A stretch of 15,896 nt of DNA from Burkholderiales bacterium (GCA_011390055.1 JAABTC010000010.1:1-15896); one strand, 5' to 3'. Numbered from the stretch's first letter, positions 1 to 6,501 are shown. Notes: generated by a model not told the origin, from the letters alone. Numbers and translations are program-made.

Positions 1-398
1 GGTTGCAAGGCAGCAACCTGGCGCTCGATGCCGAAGGTTTCGTCAGCACCGGCCCCACGTTGCAGAGCACCAGCCACCCGACCGTCTTCGCCACCGGCGA
101 CGTCAGCACGCGTGCCGACCATCCGCACCCGCGCAGCGGCGTGCACGCGGTGCGTGCAGGCCCGGTGCTGGCGCGCAACCTGCTGGGCTGGCTGCGCGGG
201 GCGCGCCTGGCCCACCACACGCCGCAGCGCCGCTCGCTCTACCTGCTGTCCACCGGCGATGGCCGCGCCATCGCAAGCTGGGGCGGTCTGTCGGCCGAAG
301 GGCGCTGGGCCGGTCGCTGGAAGGACGGCATCGACGGCGCCTTCCTGGCCCGCTACAACAGCCTCAGGCCAGCGCCGGGCCGCTCCCAAGCGGCCTGA
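1..398 (+). CDS. NAD(P)/FAD-dependent oxidoreductase, C-terminal part (5' end outside window)
   Basis: The reading frame is open from the left edge and ends at TGA 396-398, leaving about 131 residues. The visible part is the C-terminal end of a two-dinucleotide-fold flavoprotein. Residues around HPTVFATGDV are the usual FAD-binding segment, in which the Asp contacts the FAD ribityl or pyrophosphate region. It is followed by SGVHAVRAGPVLARNL and a basic and aromatic tail with ASWGG and WKDGID. From memory, this tail resembles the NDH-2-like oxidoreductases that occur beside or fused to selenide-water dikinase (SelD) in proteobacteria. That subfamily call is inference; the flavoprotein call is firmer. 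The N-terminal GxGxxG motif and any selD partner would lie upstream of the window. The next gene is convergent, with 37 bases between stop codons. Confidence 0.75.
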   Translation, partial: LQGSNLALDAEGFVSTGPTLQSTSHPTVFATGDVSTRADHPHPRSGVHAVRAGPVLARNLLGWLRGARLAHHTPQRRSLYLLSTGDGRAIASWGGLSAEGRWAGRWKDGIDGAFLARYNSLRPAPGRSQAA

Positions 399-399
399 G
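363..399. repeat. Inverted repeat spanning a stop codon, possible 3'-end hairpin
   Basis: CTCAGGCC at 363-370 is perfectly complementary to GGCCTGAG at 392-399, with 21 GC-rich bases between. The right arm covers the TGA stop of the oxidoreductase gene. Just after it, 401-415 reads CCCCTCGGGGGG, a second very stable stem. No T-run follows, so this is not a classical intrinsic terminator. It may protect the 3' end or help separate the convergent transcripts. Confidence 0.35.
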
Positions 400-435
400 C
401 TCCCCTCGGGGGGCGCGAGCTGGGGGCGGTCTGCC

Positions 436-1035
436 TCAGGCTTCGACGAAGTAGCGCTTCAACCCGGCCAGGATCATCTCGACGGCGATCGCGGTGAGCA
501 CCAGCCCCATCAGTTTCTCGAGCGCGCTGACCATCGACGATCCGATCCAGCGCCGGATGCGGTCGGCGCCCAGCAGCACCGCAAAGCTGACCACCATCGC
601 CGCCGTCAGCGCGGCCACCCAGTCGAGCAGGCGTTCGGGCTGGCGCGAGGCCAGCAGCAGCACGGTGGCCATGGCCGAGGGGCCTGCCAGCAGCGGCACG
701 GCCAGGGGAAACAGGAACGGCTCGCGACCCTTGCCGTCGGCAGCGTACATCTCGCTGCCCGACGCGAAGATCATGCGCACCGCGATGATCAGCAGGATCA
801 CACCGCCCGCCACCTCCAGCGAGCGCTCGGACAAGCGCATCAAGGTCAGGAAGGCCTGACCGCTCAGCATGAACACCAGCAAGGCGACGAAGGCCAGGAC
901 CGATTCGCGCGCGGCGACGAGCGTGCGCCGCTCCGGGGCCACCTGCCGCATCACCGAGATGAACACCGGCAAGCTGCCCAGCGGGTCGAGCACCAGCAGC
1001 AGCAGCACCAGCGCGGACAGGAAGGTGTGGTCCAT
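436..1035 (-). CDS. MarC-family integral membrane protein
   Basis: This is a 199-residue, strongly hydrophobic protein of the MarC/YhgN family, whose usual length is near 200. About six membrane segments are visible. Family signatures are present: DPLGSLPVF near residue 17 in the first helix, and FPLAVPLLAGPSAM in the middle of the protein. The second half again has long hydrophobic helices and a short charged tail (KRYFVEA). The physiological substrate of the family is not settled; the original link to multiple antibiotic resistance was withdrawn, so no resistance role is claimed. The frame stays open upstream to 1170, but the ATG at 1035 is preferred because the sequence before it is not membrane-like and would overlap the divergent porin's leader. 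It stands alone, divergent from the porin and convergent with the oxidoreductase. Confidence 0.88.
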   Translation of the reverse strand: MDHTFLSALVLLLLVLDPLGSLPVFISVMRQVAPERRTLVAARESVLAFVALLVFMLSGQAFLTLMRLSERSLEVAGGVILLIIAVRMIFASGSEMYAADGKGREPFLFPLAVPLLAGPSAMATVLLLASRQPERLLDWVAALTAAMVVSFAVLLGADRIRRWIGSSMVSALEKLMGLVLTAIAVEMILAGLKRYFVEA

Positions 1036-1085
1036 GGCCGGCGTATTGTCCTTGGGCGGCGCGGAGGTGTCAGAGTGTTGCGCGG

Positions 1086-1102
1086 ATGCTGCACGGCAGC
1101 AT
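1086..1102. promoter_or_regulatory. Perfect 7-3-7 palindrome between marC-type gene and porin
   Basis: ATGCTGC-ACG-GCAGCAT is a perfect dyad, extendable by two G:T wobbles in RNA. It lies in the 146-bp divergent intergenic region, about 50 bp from the MarC-family start and 80 bp from the porin start. Its position fits an operator shared by two divergent genes, or an RNA hairpin in a leader. The sequence alone does not decide between these, and I recognise no named regulator site. Confidence 0.4.
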
Positions 1103-1142
1103 TTCAGACGCGGCGAATCAGGGTTTACGCCAGCGCGCTGCC

Positions 1143-1148
1143 TAGAAT
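1143..1148 (+). promoter_or_regulatory. Candidate -10 element (TAGAAT) for the porin gene
   Basis: TAGAAT differs from the consensus TATAAT at one position and sits 33 bases before the preferred porin start. The best upstream hexamer, TTTACG at 1124-1129, leaves only a 13-base spacer, so the -35 assignment is poor. The promoter may be activator-dependent or use another upstream element. Confidence 0.35.
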
Positions 1149-1168
1149 CGCGTTCTTCCGGAACACCC

Positions 1169-1173
1169 AAGGA
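1169..1173 (+). promoter_or_regulatory. Ribosome binding site of the porin, deciding its start
   Basis: AAGGA lies 8 nt before the ATG at 1182 and overlaps the alternative ATG at 1173. This favours initiation at 1182, which also gives a more conventional signal peptide start (MQRS). Confidence 0.6.
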
Positions 1174-1181
1174 TGCCCTTC

Positions 1182-2135
1182 ATGCAACGCTCCCTGATCA
1201 TCGCGGCCGTTCTGGCCAGCGTCGGCGCCAGCGCCCAAGCCCAAAGCACCGTCAACGTCTACGGCCGCCTGAACGTCACGATCGAGCGCCAGAAGATCGG
1301 CAACACCAACGACACGCGCATGGTGAACAACGCCTCGCGCTTCGGCCTGCGCGGCAGCGAAGACCTGGGTGGCGGCATGAAGGCCGGCTTCCAGATCGAG
1401 CACGGCTTCAACATCGCCAACGGCACGCAGTCGCAAGGTGCGTTCTGGGCGCGCCAGAGCGAAGTGAACCTCTCGGGCGGCTTCGGCATGGTCCGCCTGG
1501 GCAACTTCACCAGCGAGGCCTACTACGCCACGTCCGATTACATCGGCATGCACAACCACGAGACCGGCACCTCGTCGGACGCGTTCTATGCCTACATCGG
1601 CCGCAACACCGACAAGGTGGCCTACCGCACCCCGTCGATCGGCGGCGCGACCCTGGAAGGCGCGGTCACGGCCGGCAACGGCGGCGAGCGCACGTACGAC
1701 GTTGCACTGAACTACGACGCGGGCCCGCTGCACCTGGGTGCCGGCTACGAGAAGAGCGCCCCCAACAACAAGAATGCCGAGCAGTTCGCGGTCCGCGCAC
1801 TGTATGAAATGGGTGCCTTCACGATCGCCGGCACGATCCAGCGCGACACCGACGGCTACGGCATCGGCTTCGGTGACCGCACCAACTGGCGTGTCGCCGG
1901 CATGTACACGATGGGCAAGACCGAGTTGCATGCGAACTACGGTCATGCCGGTGACTACAGCCGCCGGGCCGGCAACAACGAGGCCGACCAGTTCACCTTC
2001 GGCATCAACCAGAACCTGAGCAAGCGGACCAAGGTCTACGCCTTCTACACCAAGGTCGATGACAAGGGCGTGGGCGCGAACGCCATCTATGGCGACTTCA
2101 GCTCGGTCGCGCTGGGCGTGCGCCACAACTTCTGA
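1182..2135 (+). CDS. Outer-membrane porin, Burkholderia/Neisseria type
   Basis: This gene encodes 317 residues with a clean Sec signal peptide: MQRS, a hydrophobic stretch, and an AQA cleavage site after residue 20. The mature protein starts STVNVYGRLNVTIER, the typical first beta strand of general diffusion porins of this type, and ends in VALGVRHNF, whose terminal Phe is the barrel-assembly signal. Strand-loop features seen include RFGLRGSEDLGGGMKAGFQIE, SGGFGMVRLGNF and repeated aromatic-girdle residues. Such porins usually form trimeric barrels passing small hydrophilic solutes; about 297 mature residues is short for the family, so loops are probably reduced. Start choice: an in-frame ATG exists at 1173, but AAGGA at 1169-1173 is correctly spaced (8 nt) for the ATG at 1182. 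The gene is monocistronic and ends in a hairpin. Confidence 0.92.
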   Translation: MQRSLIIAAVLASVGASAQAQSTVNVYGRLNVTIERQKIGNTNDTRMVNNASRFGLRGSEDLGGGMKAGFQIEHGFNIANGTQSQGAFWARQSEVNLSGGFGMVRLGNFTSEAYYATSDYIGMHNHETGTSSDAFYAYIGRNTDKVAYRTPSIGGATLEGAVTAGNGGERTYDVALNYDAGPLHLGAGYEKSAPNNKNAEQFAVRALYEMGAFTIAGTIQRDTDGYGIGFGDRTNWRVAGMYTMGKTELHANYGHAGDYSRRAGNNEADQFTFGINQNLSKRTKVYAFYTKVDDKGVGANAIYGDFSSVALGVRHNF

Positions 2136-2154
2136 AGCATCGCGCAATCAAACC

Positions 2155-2183
2155 AAGGGCCGGTCGTTGACCGGCCCTTTGTC
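2155..2183. terminator. Bidirectional terminator-like hairpin between porin and xerD
   Basis: AAGGGCCGGTC (2155-2165) and GACCGGCCCTT (2169-2179) form a perfect 11-bp stem with a three-base GTT loop. On the plus strand it is followed by TTGTCCTTGT, and on the minus strand by TTGGTTTGATT, so both sides have modest T-richness. It begins 19 bases after the porin stop and lies 17 bases beyond the xerD stop, where it can end transcription from both convergent units. Confidence 0.75.
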
Positions 2184-2200
2184 CTTGTGCTCGACGATAT

Positions 2201-3112
2201 TCAACCGCGCGGATGGTGCCGGGCGTGCAGCGTCTTCAAGCGCTCGCGCGCCACGTGCGTGTAGATCGTGGTGGTCGAGATGTCGGCATGCCCCAGCAGC
2301 ATCTGCACCGCCCGCAGGTCGGCACCGTGGTTGAGCAGGTGCGTCGCGAAAGCGTGTCGCAAGGTGTGCGGTGACAACGGGGCGTCGATGCCGGCCGCGA
2401 CCGCGTGGCGCTTGACCAGCTTCCAGAACATCTGCCGCGTCATGGCGCCGCCGCGCGCGGTGACGAAGAGCGCGTCGCTGGCCTGCTCGCCAAGAATCGC
2501 GCGCCGCGCGTCGGCCAGGTAGCGCGTCAGGCTGGCATGCGCTTCCTCGCCGAAAGGCAACATGCGTTCCCTGGCCCCCTTGCCGGTGACCCGCAACGCG
2601 CCTTCGGCCAGGCCGAGCTGCACCGTCTTCAAGCCGACCAACTCGCTCACGCGCAAGCCGCTCGCGTACATCAGCTCGAGCATCGCGCGGTCGCGCAGGC
2701 CGAGCGGTGTGGCCGTGTCGGGCGCCGCCAACAAAGCATCGACCTGCGTTTCGGACAGCGTCTTGGGCACCCGCAGGGCCTGGCGCGCGTTGCGCAGGCG
2801 CAGCGTCGGATCTTCGGAGACGATGCGTTCGCGCAGGGCCCAGCGGAAGAAGCGCTTGAAGACCGTCAAGCGCCGGTTGGCGCTGGTGGCGCGCGAACCG
2901 GCGTGACGGTGGGCGGCGTAAGCGAGGAGGTCGCTTTCCCGCAGCGTCGCGAGGGGACGGCCAGCCTCGCCCTCGAGCCATGCGGCCAGCATCGACAGAT
3001 CACGCCGGTACGCCGCCAGGGTGTTGGCCGCCAGCCCATCCTCGATCCACAAGGCATCGAGGAAACGCTCGATCAGCGGCTGCTCGGCGGCGGCCACCGC
3101 GGCGGGGTTCAA
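2201..3112 (-). CDS. xerD: Site-specific tyrosine recombinase XerD
   Basis: XerD with XerC resolves chromosome dimers at dif under FtsK control. The 303-residue product matches XerD along its length. An N-terminal SAM-like core-binding domain (about residues 12-100; LIERFLDALW, AAYRRDLSML) precedes the catalytic domain. The full catalytic set is visible: Arg154 in SGLRVSEL, Lys178 in TGKGARER, His249 and Arg252 in SPHTLRHAFATH, His275 in LLGHADIS, and nucleophile Tyr284 in TIYTH. Positions run 5-6 above those of the E. coli protein. It ends HHPRG, close to the E. coli C-terminus. Start is uncertain: TTG at 3112 overlaps the upstream stop as TTGA; GTG at 3097 matches the E. coli N-terminal length better. 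Neither has a good ribosome site, suggesting translational coupling. It is the last gene of its operon. Confidence 0.95.
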   Translation of the reverse strand: MNPAAVAAAEQPLIERFLDALWIEDGLAANTLAAYRRDLSMLAAWLEGEAGRPLATLRESDLLAYAAHRHAGSRATSANRRLTVFKRFFRWALRERIVSEDPTLRLRNARQALRVPKTLSETQVDALLAAPDTATPLGLRDRAMLELMYASGLRVSELVGLKTVQLGLAEGALRVTGKGARERMLPFGEEAHASLTRYLADARRAILGEQASDALFVTARGGAMTRQMFWKLVKRHAVAAGIDAPLSPHTLRHAFATHLLNHGADLRAVQMLLGHADISTTTIYTHVARERLKTLHARHHPRG

Positions 3113-4086
3113 TCCAGCTTGAGCTTCTGCTTCTCGACCACGGTCTTGTAGACCTCGAACTCGGCCTTGATCTGCGCCGCGAACTGGTCCGGCGTGTTCA
3201 GCACCATCAGCGAGCCGGTGTCTTCGATGCGCTTGCGCACCTCGGGCAGCTCGGCGGTGCGCTTCATCGCGGCATGCACCTTGTCGACCACCTCCTTGGG
3301 CAGGTTCTTCGGGCCCAGCACGCCGTAATAGGCCATGCGGTTGACCGGCTCGAGGCCGATTTCCTTGAAGGTCGGCACGTTGGGCAGCTGGGTCAGGCGC
3401 GCCGGGGCCGCGACCACGATCGGGATCAGGCGGCCGTCCCGGATGAAGGGCAGCGCCGAGGGCATGTTGTCGAAGATGATCGGCACCTGGCCGGCCACCG
3501 TGTCATTCAACGCCGGGCCGGCGCCACGGTACGGGATGTGCGTGATGAACGTCCCCGACAGGCTCTTGAACAGCTCCATCTGCAGGTGGCCGATGCCGCC
3601 GGTGCCCGAACTGGCGAAGCTGTGCTTGCCCGGGTTCTTCTTCAGCTCGGCCAGGAAGCCGGCGTAATCGCGCGCCGGGAAGCTCGGGTGCACCGCGATC
3701 ACGTTCGGCGTCGCGGCAATGTTGATGATGGGCGTGAAGTCGGTCGTCGGGTTGTAGCCGATCCTGGCGTTGATGGCCGGGTTGGCCGCCGTGGTCGACA
3801 CCGTGGCCATGCCCAGCACGTAGCCGTCCGGGGTGGCCTTGATCACCTCGAGCGCGCCGATCGAGCCACCGCCACCGGCCTTGTTCTCGACCACCAGGGT
3901 CTGGCCGAGCGCGAGATTCGCGCGTTCGGCGACGACCCGGGCCACGATGTCGGTCGTGCCGCCGGGTGCGAAGGGCACCACCAGGCGCACCGGCTTGGCC
4001 GGGAAGGCCTGCGCGAGGACGGCAGGTGCGGTCGACAGCGCCAGGCCGGCTGCGCCAAGCGCGGCCAACAAAATTCTTCTCTTCAT
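3109..4086 (-). CDS. Bug-family (TctC) periplasmic solute-binding protein
   Basis: This 325-residue protein is an extracytoplasmic solute receptor of the tripartite tricarboxylate transporter family, greatly expanded in Burkholderiales. A Sec signal peptide is visible (MKRRILLAALGAAGLAL, cleavage near VLAQA). Next come the family signatures: YPxKPVR-like FPAKPVRLVVPFAPGGTTDI, VVENKAGGGGSIGA, and PDGYVLG. The middle has FASSGTGGIGHLQME and HIPYRGAGPALNDTVAGQV, and the protein ends in KQKLKLD. Bug proteins typically bind carboxylates or amides through water-mediated contacts; the ligand cannot be read here. No tctA or tctB transporter genes are nearby, as is common for orphan Bug receptors. The ATG at 4086 is chosen for the strong AAGGAG 8 nt upstream. 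The stop overlaps the TTG start assigned to xerD. Confidence 0.93.
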   Translation of the reverse strand: MKRRILLAALGAAGLALSTAPAVLAQAFPAKPVRLVVPFAPGGTTDIVARVVAERANLALGQTLVVENKAGGGGSIGALEVIKATPDGYVLGMATVSTTAANPAINARIGYNPTTDFTPIINIAATPNVIAVHPSFPARDYAGFLAELKKNPGKHSFASSGTGGIGHLQMELFKSLSGTFITHIPYRGAGPALNDTVAGQVPIIFDNMPSALPFIRDGRLIPIVVAAPARLTQLPNVPTFKEIGLEPVNRMAYYGVLGPKNLPKEVVDKVHAAMKRTAELPEVRKRIEDTGSLMVLNTPDQFAAQIKAEFEVYKTVVEKQKLKLD

Positions 4087-4094
4087 CGAACGGT

Positions 4095-4100
4095 CTCCTT
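4095..4100 (-). promoter_or_regulatory. Ribosome binding site of the Bug receptor gene, deciding its start
   Basis: On the minus strand AAGGAG lies 8 nt before the ATG at 4086. It outranks the in-frame upstream start at 4128, which would also add a non-signal-like N-terminus. Confidence 0.75.
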
Positions 4101-4124
4101 GAGGGGTGGGTGCCACGACGGGCT

Positions 4125-4781
4125 TCACGCGACCGGCCCGCCCAGCAGGCCGATCTTCATTTCCTTGTCGGCGGGACGATCGCCGACGAAGATTCGCAAC
4201 AGGGCGGCGTAGAAATCTTCGCCCGCGATCAATTGCCCGCGGGGACGACCATTCACCGCCAGACGCAGCCCTTGCTGGGGCAACCAGTCCAGGTCGATGA
4301 TGTCCCGCTTCTTGACCTTGACGATGCCCTGCAGCAGCGTGTCGAACTGGGCCCTGCGGCCGGCCAGCGCCGGCAACTCGCTGGCAGGCGTGTTGCGCTC
4401 GATGCCCTTGTGGAAAGCCTTGATGAACTCCTCGATGCCCACGTCGAGCAGCATGCCGAGCTGCAGGCGCTTGGGCCCGCGCGCGGCCAACACCTGCTCG
4501 GGCGTCTTGGCCCGCTGCGTCAGGTACAGGCCCGCCGCATACCCACGCAGCCCGACGACCGCCCGCAAGCCCACGCCGTTGAGCTCCAGCGCCTGGCCGT
4601 CGAGCTGGAGGTCGCCGGCAAAGCGCAGGCCGTCGACCACGATGGGCGGCGCGGCCCGCACCGGGGCCACCAGCAGCCCGGCCGACAGCAGCACGACACC
4701 GTCGACGAGAAAGCCGCGGCGCGACGGCGCTTCACGCGTGTGGGCGGTCGGAGCGGATGGAGAGCGGGATTCGAGGTTCAT
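4125..4781 (-). CDS. Chalcone-isomerase-like exported protein with Tat-type signal
   Basis: The 218-residue product has a twin-arginine motif, SRRGFL, at residues 20-25. A hydrophobic stretch follows, with a probable cleavage site near VRA-AP at 43-44, so export through Tat is likely. The remainder (about residues 50-215) resembles the bacterial chalcone-isomerase-like family: GLRFAGDLQLDGQALELNG, then YAAGLYL, GPKRLQLGML and FHKGIERN. The family shares the chalcone isomerase fold, but most bacterial members lack a demonstrated activity and do not act on flavonoids. I therefore give a fold-level call only. It starts 76 bp after the queG stop and its own stop is 38 bp before the Bug gene, so it is probably cotranscribed with both. 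No clear Shine-Dalgarno is seen before the ATG. Confidence 0.8.
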   Translation of the reverse strand: MNLESRSPSAPTAHTREAPSRRGFLVDGVVLLSAGLLVAPVRAAPPIVVDGLRFAGDLQLDGQALELNGVGLRAVVGLRGYAAGLYLTQRAKTPEQVLAARGPKRLQLGMLLDVGIEEFIKAFHKGIERNTPASELPALAGRRAQFDTLLQGIVKVKKRDIIDLDWLPQQGLRLAVNGRPRGQLIAGEDFYAALLRIFVGDRPADKEMKIGLLGGPVA

Positions 4782-4857
4782 GCCGACAGGAGTGTGACGC
4801 AGGCCGGCACAACGCGCTCGACCCCGGCGCGGCTGACGTCGAATGCAGGCCCGGCCC

Positions 4858-6006
4858 TCAAGCGGCGGCCCCCTCTGCCGGGTCCACCCGCTGCGCCAGG
4901 GCCCAGTCGATGTGCTCGGCCAGCAGGTCGCTGGCCCCGGCGCGCTGCGCGGCCAGGGCCCGCGGCAGCGCCGCGTCGCCGGTGAGGCGCCAGGCATTGC
5001 CGAGTGCCACCGCCAGGTTGCGCTGCCAGCGCGCATGCCCGATGCGCCGGATGGCGCTGCCCTCGGTGTGGTGCAGGAACTCGGACTCTGACCAGGCCCA
5101 CAGCGTGAGCAGGCCGGGGGCGTCGAACGGCGCACGAACGTCGAAGTCGGGCAGGGCAGAACGTTGGGCGTACTTGTTCCACGGGCAGACCAGCTGGCAG
5201 TCGTCGCAGCCGTAGATGCGGTTGCCCAGGGCCGCGCGAAGCTCGGGGGGGATCGGCCCGTCGTGCTCGATCGTCAGGTACGAAATGCAACGTCTTGCAT
5301 CCAGCCGGTAAGGCCCCGTGATGGCCTGGGTGGGGCAGACGTCGATGCAGGCGCTGCAGCCACCGCAGTGGGCGGTGGTCGGTTCGGTCGGCGGCATTGC
5401 GAAGTCGACGAACAGCTCGCCGAGGAAGAACATCGAACCCGCATCGCGCGCGAGCGCCAGGGTGTGCTTGCCGCGCCAGCCCAGGCCACTGCGTGCGGCG
5501 AGTTCGACCTCGAGCACCGGCGCCGAATCGGTGAACACGCGGTGACCGAAAGGCCCGACCTCGGCCGCCAGCCGGTCGGCCAGCGCCTGGAGCCGGCCGC
5601 GCAGCACCTTGTGGTAATCCCGGCCGCGCGCGTAGAGCGAGACGGTGGCCGCGTGTGGATCGGCCAGACGCTGCCATTCGATCGCCTGCCAGCCGCGGTG
5701 CTCGCCCGCGCTTGCAGGCAACGCAGCGCGCGGCAGGTAGTCCATGCGCGCCGTGATCACGCTCAAGGTGCCGGGCACCAGTTCGGCCGGCCGGGTGCGG
5801 CGCAGGCCATGGCGGGCCATGTACTGCATGCCGCCATGCCGGCCCTCGTCCAGCCAAGCCGCCAAGCCCGGCTCGGCCTCGGACAGGTCGATGCCCGCGA
5901 CACCGATCTGTGAGAATCCGAGCTCCGAGGCCCAGCGCAGCAGACGCTCGTGCACCCGCGCCGGGTCGATTGCCGACTTTCGTTCTCGATGAGCTGCACC
6001 GCGCAT
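4858..6006 (-). CDS. queG: Epoxyqueuosine reductase QueG
   Basis: QueG carries out the last step of queuosine synthesis, reducing epoxyqueuosine to queuosine in the anticodon loop of tRNA with cobalamin and two [4Fe-4S] clusters. The 382-residue length matches the family. Ferredoxin-like cluster ligands are Cys214, Cys217, Cys220 and Cys224 (CGGCSACIDVCP), with Cys240, Cys267, Cys270 and Cys274 (CDDCQLVCPWN). The N-terminal part has DLSEAEPGLAAWLDEG and MARHG, then the conserved YARGRDYHKVLR with the active-site-region Asp. FTDSAPVLE and GWRGKHTL also match. The C-terminal third has the HEAT-like IRRIGHARWQRNLAVALGN. The ATG at 6006 lies 18 bp inside the divergent tsaE; a shorter start is possible. 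It is first in a minus-strand operon of four genes. Confidence 0.96.
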   Translation of the reverse strand: MRGAAHRERKSAIDPARVHERLLRWASELGFSQIGVAGIDLSEAEPGLAAWLDEGRHGGMQYMARHGLRRTRPAELVPGTLSVITARMDYLPRAALPASAGEHRGWQAIEWQRLADPHAATVSLYARGRDYHKVLRGRLQALADRLAAEVGPFGHRVFTDSAPVLEVELAARSGLGWRGKHTLALARDAGSMFFLGELFVDFAMPPTEPTTAHCGGCSACIDVCPTQAITGPYRLDARRCISYLTIEHDGPIPPELRAALGNRIYGCDDCQLVCPWNKYAQRSALPDFDVRAPFDAPGLLTLWAWSESEFLHHTEGSAIRRIGHARWQRNLAVALGNAWRLTGDAALPRALAAQRAGASDLLAEHIDWALAQRVDPAEGAAA

Positions 6007-6501
6007 ACGCCGATTCTAGAAAGCCGCGTTCTCGACTGGCCCGACGAGGCGGCTTGCGCCGCATTCGCGCGGCAGCTGGCAGCGTTGCCCGCGCTGTGGC
6101 CCTCGACCTTCATCGCGCTCGACGGCCCGCTCGGCGCGGGCAAGACAAGCTTCGTGCGTCACCTGCTGCGCGCCCTCGGCGTGCAAGGCCCGATCAAGAG
6201 CCCGACCTACGCGGTGCTCGAGCCGCATGTGCTGCCGGCCACGACCGGGGCGCCGACACACACGGTGGCGCATTTCGACTTCTTTCGCTTTGCCGACCCC
6301 CGCGAATGGGAGGAGGCGGGTTTCCGAGAGGTGTTCGGCGCGCCGGGGCTGAAACTGGCGGAATGGCCTGAAAAAGCCGCGCCGTTGCTGCCCACGCCGG
6401 ACTGGTGCATGGAACTCGACGTGGGCGAACACGACCAACGTCGCGTGAACGTTCATGCCCTCACCCCCCACGGCCGGCAGTTGCTGGCGCCGATCCGATG
6501 A
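5989..6501 (+). CDS. tsaE: tRNA t6A37 synthesis ATPase TsaE
   Basis: TsaE is the P-loop ATPase that works with TsaB and TsaD in making N6-threonylcarbamoyladenosine at position 37 of ANN-decoding tRNAs. The 170-residue product has Walker A GPLGAGKTS at 46-54 and the switch-like IKSPTYAVLEPH at 69-80. HFDFFRFADPREWEEAGF spans 95-112, and LKLAEWPEKA spans 121-130 with the family's conserved E-W pair. The ATG at 5989 gives an N-terminus about 12 residues longer than E. coli TsaE; a GTG at 5950 is also in frame but would overlap queG further. No good Shine-Dalgarno is visible. The stop overlaps the start of amiB as ATGA, indicating coupled translation. tsaE-amiB adjacency is widely conserved in proteobacteria. 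Confidence 0.95.
   Translation: MSCTAHTPILESRVLDWPDEAACAAFARQLAALPALWPSTFIALDGPLGAGKTSFVRHLLRALGVQGPIKSPTYAVLEPHVLPATTGAPTHTVAHFDFFRFADPREWEEAGFREVFGAPGLKLAEWPEKAAPLLPTPDWCMELDVGEHDQRRVNVHALTPHGRQLLAPIR

Noticed and set aside
998..1018. CAG-rich microrepeat
   Set aside because: It encodes the Leu-rich first helix of the MarC-family protein; codon bias explains it.
1036..1170. N-terminal extension of the MarC-family protein to 1170
   Set aside because: The added 45 residues are not membrane-like, are not found in the family, and would overlap the porin promoter region; the ATG at 1035 gives the normal length.
28..1197. Long plus-strand ORF of about 389 codons across the MarC-family gene
   Set aside because: It is rich in Arg, His, Gln and Gly with no family features, lies antisense to a clear membrane protein, and is a GC-driven shadow. 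Other long overlapping frames (for example 1125-2147 minus, 2980-4212 plus, 8409-9914 plus, 11018-12820 plus) were rejected for the same reason.
2201..3112. xerD as an integron or phage integrase marking a mobile element
   Set aside because: The length, the N-terminal LIERFLDALW and the C-terminal HHPRG match chromosomal XerD, and no attachment-site repeats or mobile genes are nearby.
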